Positions 23,241-26,204 of a stretch of DNA of 26,204 nt are shown one piece after another. Made by a program: the position numbers and the translations under genes. The stretch spans positions 1 to 26,204 of the forward strand of contig JALRHB010000007.1 of the NCBI GenBank assembly GCA_023253245.1, written 5' to 3'. Within the stretch, counting starts at the first letter, position 1. The number at the start of each line of letters is the position of its first letter. The stretch comes from Polynucleobacter sp. Lineage in GTDB: Bacteria > Pseudomonadota > Gammaproteobacteria > Burkholderiales > Burkholderiaceae. A model generated the notes under the pieces. The model saw only the letters and a list, made by a program, of their open reading frames with translations. It made no database searches and had not been told where the DNA came from.

Positions 23241-24551
23241 ATGATTGATCCGCAACTCCTTCGTAAAGATATTGCAGCAGTTGCTGCTCGCCTAGCAACT
23301 CGCAAGTTTTTGCTTGATGTTGATAAATTCAACCTGCTTGAGGCTGAGCGGAAATCCTTGCAAACACGTACCGAAGAATTGCAAGCCAAGCGCAATCAAT
23401 TGGCTAAAGCCATTGGTATGAAAAAAGGCAAGGGCGAGGATGCTGCTGCTGAGATGGCCCAGGCAAATCAGATTAATGTTGATATGGAATCGGGCGCAGC
23501 AAGGTTGACCCTTCTGCAAAATGAGATTGCAGATTTTTTAATGGGGATTCCCAATCTTCCAGATGAGTCTGTACCAGTTGGTAAAGATGAAAATGACAAT
23601 CAAGAAGTAAAGCGATGGGGAGAAGCACCTCATTTTTCATTCCCTGTAAAAGACCATGTGGATTTAGGTGCACGATTAGGGCTTGATTTCGAGTCCGCCG
23701 CCAAAATCAGTGGCTCACGATTTGTAGTTCTAAAAGGACAAATTGCCCGCTTGCATAGAGCTTTGGCTCAATTCATGATTGATGTCCATACGGAACAACA
23801 TGGTTATCAAGAGTTGTATGTGCCATTTATGGTGAATGCCGCATCAATGCGCGGCACTGGCCAATTGCCTAAGTTTGAGGAGGATCTTTTTAAGGTTCCA
23901 CGTCAAATGGGCGGCGAAGATGGCAATGGCGAAGTAAAAACTGAAAACTTTTATCTCATTCCAACCGCAGAAGTGCCGGTTACCAATTTAGTGCGCGATA
24001 CGATTACGGCAGAGCAAGACTTACCTCTTCAGTTTGTTGCTCATACACCTTGCTTTAGGTCTGAGGCTGGTAGTTATGGGCGCGACGTTCGTGGCATGAT
24101 CCGTCAGCATCAGTTTGAAAAAGTGGAGCTTGTGCAAATTACGAAGCCCGAGCAATCGATGCAGTTGTTAGAAGAGTTAACTGCTCATGCAGAAAAGATA
24201 TTAGAGTTGCTCGAATTGCCCTACAGAAAAGTATTGCTCTGCACAGGTGATATGGGTTTTGGTAGTACCAAGACTTATGACTTAGAAGTGTGGATTCCAT
24301 CGCAAAACGCCTATCGTGAAATCAGCTCATGCTCCAATATGGGTGACTTCCAAGCAAGACGTATGCAAGCGCGCTTTAAATCTGGCCAAGGAAAACCTGA
24401 ATTAGTACACACCCTAAACGGCTCTGGACTTGCAGTTGGTAGAACAGGCGTTGCATTACTTGAGAACTTCCAGCAAGCCGATGGCAGTATTATTATCCCT
24501 AGGGTATTGCAACCCTACATGGGCGGTTTGGAAGTGCTAAAGCCTTTTTAA
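23241..24551 (+). CDS. serS: Seryl-tRNA synthetase
   Basis: This class II synthetase charges tRNA-Ser. Of its 436 residues, the N-terminal antiparallel coiled coil (about 30-105) grips the long variable arm of tRNA-Ser. The catalytic core follows, with TAEVP, motif 2 FRSEAGSYGRDVRGMIRQHQF and motif 3 GSGLAVGRTGVALLENFQ. Motif 3 has GRTGVA where GRTLVA or GRTLVAI is more usual; the catalytic arginine is kept. The ATG at 23241 gives the normal start MIDPQLLRKD. A tRNA-Ser gene lies 57 bases downstream on the same strand. Confidence 0.97.
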   Translation: MIDPQLLRKDIAAVAARLATRKFLLDVDKFNLLEAERKSLQTRTEELQAKRNQLAKAIGMKKGKGEDAAAEMAQANQINVDMESGAARLTLLQNEIADFLMGIPNLPDESVPVGKDENDNQEVKRWGEAPHFSFPVKDHVDLGARLGLDFESAAKISGSRFVVLKGQIARLHRALAQFMIDVHTEQHGYQELYVPFMVNAASMRGTGQLPKFEEDLFKVPRQMGGEDGNGEVKTENFYLIPTAEVPVTNLVRDTITAEQDLPLQFVAHTPCFRSEAGSYGRDVRGMIRQHQFEKVELVQITKPEQSMQLLEELTAHAEKILELLELPYRKVLLCTGDMGFGSTKTYDLEVWIPSQNAYREISSCSNMGDFQARRMQARFKSGQGKPELVHTLNGSGLAVGRTGVALLENFQQADGSIIIPRVLQPYMGGLEVLKPF

Positions 24552-24588
24552 AGCTTAAGGACTCAAAAGTAAAAGACGGCCCCATCGC

Positions 24589-24594
24589 TATAAT
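24589..24594 (+). promoter_or_regulatory. -10 element TATAAT upstream of tRNA-Ser
   Basis: A perfect TATAAT ends 13 bases before the tRNA-Ser 5' end, giving a transcription start near 24601. The -35 region is weak. It suggests the tRNA has its own promoter besides read-through from serS. Confidence 0.5.
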
Positions 24595-24607
24595 TGCCTT
24601 TCGGTTC

Positions 24608-24697
<90 letters not shown>

Positions 24698-24748
24698 AAG
24701 TGAGTATTCAAGACTTTATCTAAAGTAAGTTCCTTGGAGTTTCTATTT

Positions 24749-25222
24749 ATGAAAGCAATTTCAATTCACGATCTATCTGCCTTTGGCTTGTTGATGGGAT
24801 TCATCGTTGTATTTATTGTGTTGATTGTTTATCACGGTCTTTGTTTGTGGGGCGCTCAGGCAATCTATCATCGCCATGCTAATACTTTGATTGCAAGAAA
24901 GCAGTACATCAGAATGGAAATCTTTTTCTTTATGGGTTTGTCGGCATTAGCGCTAATTCATTTAAGTGAGATTGGCATACTGTCGATTTTAGGTTTATGG
25001 CATGGTGTGGCTTCAAGCATTGATCATGCGATTGTGGTGATTGGGGGTATATACACCACTATTGGATCGGAGCAGGCCGTAGCCAGCTTACCCGGTAGAT
25101 ATCGTATTTTGGCAGTAGTTCTCTCGATGAGTAGTTTATTTTGCTTTGCCTGGAGTACCGCTGTCATGATGGATATGATGCGAACCTATCAGAAGGTTAG
25201 ATCCATAGATGCAGTGGTTTGA
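24749..25222 (+). CDS. Ion-channel-like (two-pore-domain K+ channel fold) membrane protein lacking the GYG filter
   Basis: This 157-residue protein has helices at about 11-35, 54-76 and 118-142, and a re-entrant-like segment (85-110) before the last helix. The segment IYTTIGSEQAVAS sits where bacterial ion-channel-2 proteins have FTTVGYGD, and the last helix carries FAWSTA as in that family. The selectivity triplet GYG reads GSE, so K+ conduction is doubtful. It has GGAG upstream of the ATG, follows tRNA-Ser by 51 bases and precedes cydA by 105 bases. The family assignment is from motif resemblance only. Confidence 0.6.
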   Translation: MKAISIHDLSAFGLLMGFIVVFIVLIVYHGLCLWGAQAIYHRHANTLIARKQYIRMEIFFFMGLSALALIHLSEIGILSILGLWHGVASSIDHAIVVIGGIYTTIGSEQAVASLPGRYRILAVVLSMSSLFCFAWSTAVMMDMMRTYQKVRSIDAVV

Positions 25223-25327
25223 GCAATCATTGAAGTTGATCTCTAAGTAGAATTAGGCATCATTTCAACATTTTTGCCTAATTGCTGTCACAATTTGCAT
25301 TAGTTCTTGTTTATCTAGGGGGCCAAT

Positions 25328-26204
25328 GTGCTTGATACGCTGTTGTACAGTCGCATTCAGTTCGGCGCCAATATTTCTTTTCACATTCTGTTCCCGACAA
25401 TCTCAATTGCTTTGGGTTGGTTCCTTTTATTTTTTAAGATTCAATTTAATCGGACGGGATTAGAGTATTGGCAAGAGGCGTATCAATTCTGGGTCAAGAT
25501 TTTTGCTTTGACGTTTGCTTTAGGTGTTGTCAGTGGCATCACCATGAGTTTTCAGTTTGGAACAAACTGGCCTGGCTATATGGAAACTGTTGGCAATATT
25601 GCTGGCCCATTATTGGCTTACGAAGTATTGACCGCGTTTTTTCTTGAAGCTACCTTTTTGGGAGTCATGCTCTTTGGAGCAAAGCGTGTCTCTGCCAGAA
25701 TGCACACCATAGCGACTTTTCTCGTTGCTTTTGGAACGAGCCTTTCAGCTTTTTGGATTATTGCTTTAAATTCTTGGATGCAAACCCCGCAAGGCTTTGT
25801 GATGGTTGATGGCAAGGCTCATGCTGTGGATTGGATGGCGATCATTTTTAATCCATCTATGCCTTACCGCTTAGGGCATATGTTGCTAGCTTCATTTTTA
25901 ACAGTCTCGTTCTTTCTAGCTGGCATTTCTGCTTACCGATATTTACGTCATAGTCAATCAGTAGCTAATGCTATGGTGATGAAGTTAGCTTTAACGATAG
26001 CAATGGTTTTAATTCCCGTGCAAATGATGTTGGGTGATATGCATGGTCTTAATACCTTAAAGTACCAACCAGCTAAGGTCGCGGCAATGGAGGCTATCTG
26101 GGAAAGTGGCTCTGGAGTGCCCGCAGTCATTTTTGCCATCCCTAATCAGGAAACCCGTTCCAATAATTACGAGGTGAGCATTCCAAAATTGGCTTCACTC
26201 TATT
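25328..26204 (+). CDS. cydA: Cytochrome bd ubiquinol oxidase subunit I (3' end beyond the window)
   Basis: The 292 codons present encode the N-terminal part of the high-affinity quinol oxidase subunit that carries haems b558, b595 and d. H19 (FHILFP), E99 and E107 (YEVLTAFFLEA) match conserved ligand and proton-channel residues by position, and H184 fits the b558 ligand. The LKYQPAKVAAMEAIWE stretch fits the CIO-like short-Q-loop type, but the loop end is outside the window. The GTG at 25328 has AGGGGG five bases upstream; an ATG two bases earlier is in another frame. No stop occurs up to the edge. cydB should follow. Confidence 0.93.
   Translation, partial: MLDTLLYSRIQFGANISFHILFPTISIALGWFLLFFKIQFNRTGLEYWQEAYQFWVKIFALTFALGVVSGITMSFQFGTNWPGYMETVGNIAGPLLAYEVLTAFFLEATFLGVMLFGAKRVSARMHTIATFLVAFGTSLSAFWIIALNSWMQTPQGFVMVDGKAHAVDWMAIIFNPSMPYRLGHMLLASFLTVSFFLAGISAYRYLRHSQSVANAMVMKLALTIAMVLIPVQMMLGDMHGLNTLKYQPAKVAAMEAIWESGSGVPAVIFAIPNQETRSNNYEVSIPKLASLY

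Noticed and set aside
25230..25243. FNR-like half site upstream of cydA (TTGAA-N4-ATCTC)
   Set aside because: Only 7 of 10 consensus bases match and one half is poor; not enough beside the exact site near tctC.

Overview
The window looks like chromosomal DNA of a small-genome betaproteobacterium of the Burkholderiales, most like Polynucleobacter. I infer this from gene content and order, without any database search: paired cyanophycin synthetases with an ABC/DUF1854 partner operon, a tctCBA transporter, the trxB/ftsK/lolA/serS/tRNA-Ser block, moderate GC, frequent TTG and GTG starts, and tight gene packing. I see no IS element, prophage, CRISPR array or plasmid feature. No stretch longer than about 230 bases lacks a gene.

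Region 1 (1-7712) is a nitrogen-storage island. On the minus strand lie cphA' (complete) and cphA (its 3' end runs off the left edge). They encode two cyanophycin-synthetase paralogues, and the stop codon of the first abuts the TTG start of the second. Divergent from them is a two-gene operon: an ABC exporter with an unusual N-terminal extension carrying two CxxC pairs, then a DUF1854 protein overlapping it by four bases. A tRNA-Thr(CGU) follows within 28 bases. CphA keeps both ATP-using centres; CphA' has a degenerate Mur-ligase half.

Region 2 (7777-11111) is a tripartite tricarboxylate transporter operon, tctC-tctB-tctA. A perfect FNR-type palindrome lies upstream, a terminator-like hairpin sits between tctC and tctB, and a strong terminator ends the operon. 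Region 3 (11170-12688) holds small membrane and copper genes: a two-helix membrane protein, a DUF2244 protein and a PCu(A)C copper chaperone. These often accompany haem-copper oxidase genes, but none is seen here.

Region 4 (12705-16388) has ilvD on the minus strand (branched-chain amino acids), then an orphan FixJ-type response regulator and a membrane-anchored RodZ-like HTH protein on the plus strand. Region 5 (16415-20150, minus) is ppa-nadE-glnB, linking pyrophosphate removal, glutamine-dependent NAD synthesis and PII nitrogen signalling, with trxB upstream. Region 6 (20190-24697, plus) holds ftsK, lolA, serS and tRNA-Ser(CGA). The right edge has a K+-channel-like membrane protein lacking the GYG filter, and the start of a cytochrome bd oxidase subunit I gene that runs off the window.

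The best candidate for a poorly described system is the cyanophycin island with its dedicated ABC/DUF1854 pair. The family association is, to my knowledge, already recognised in Burkholderiales, but the transporter's substrate and the role of the defective synthetase are open.
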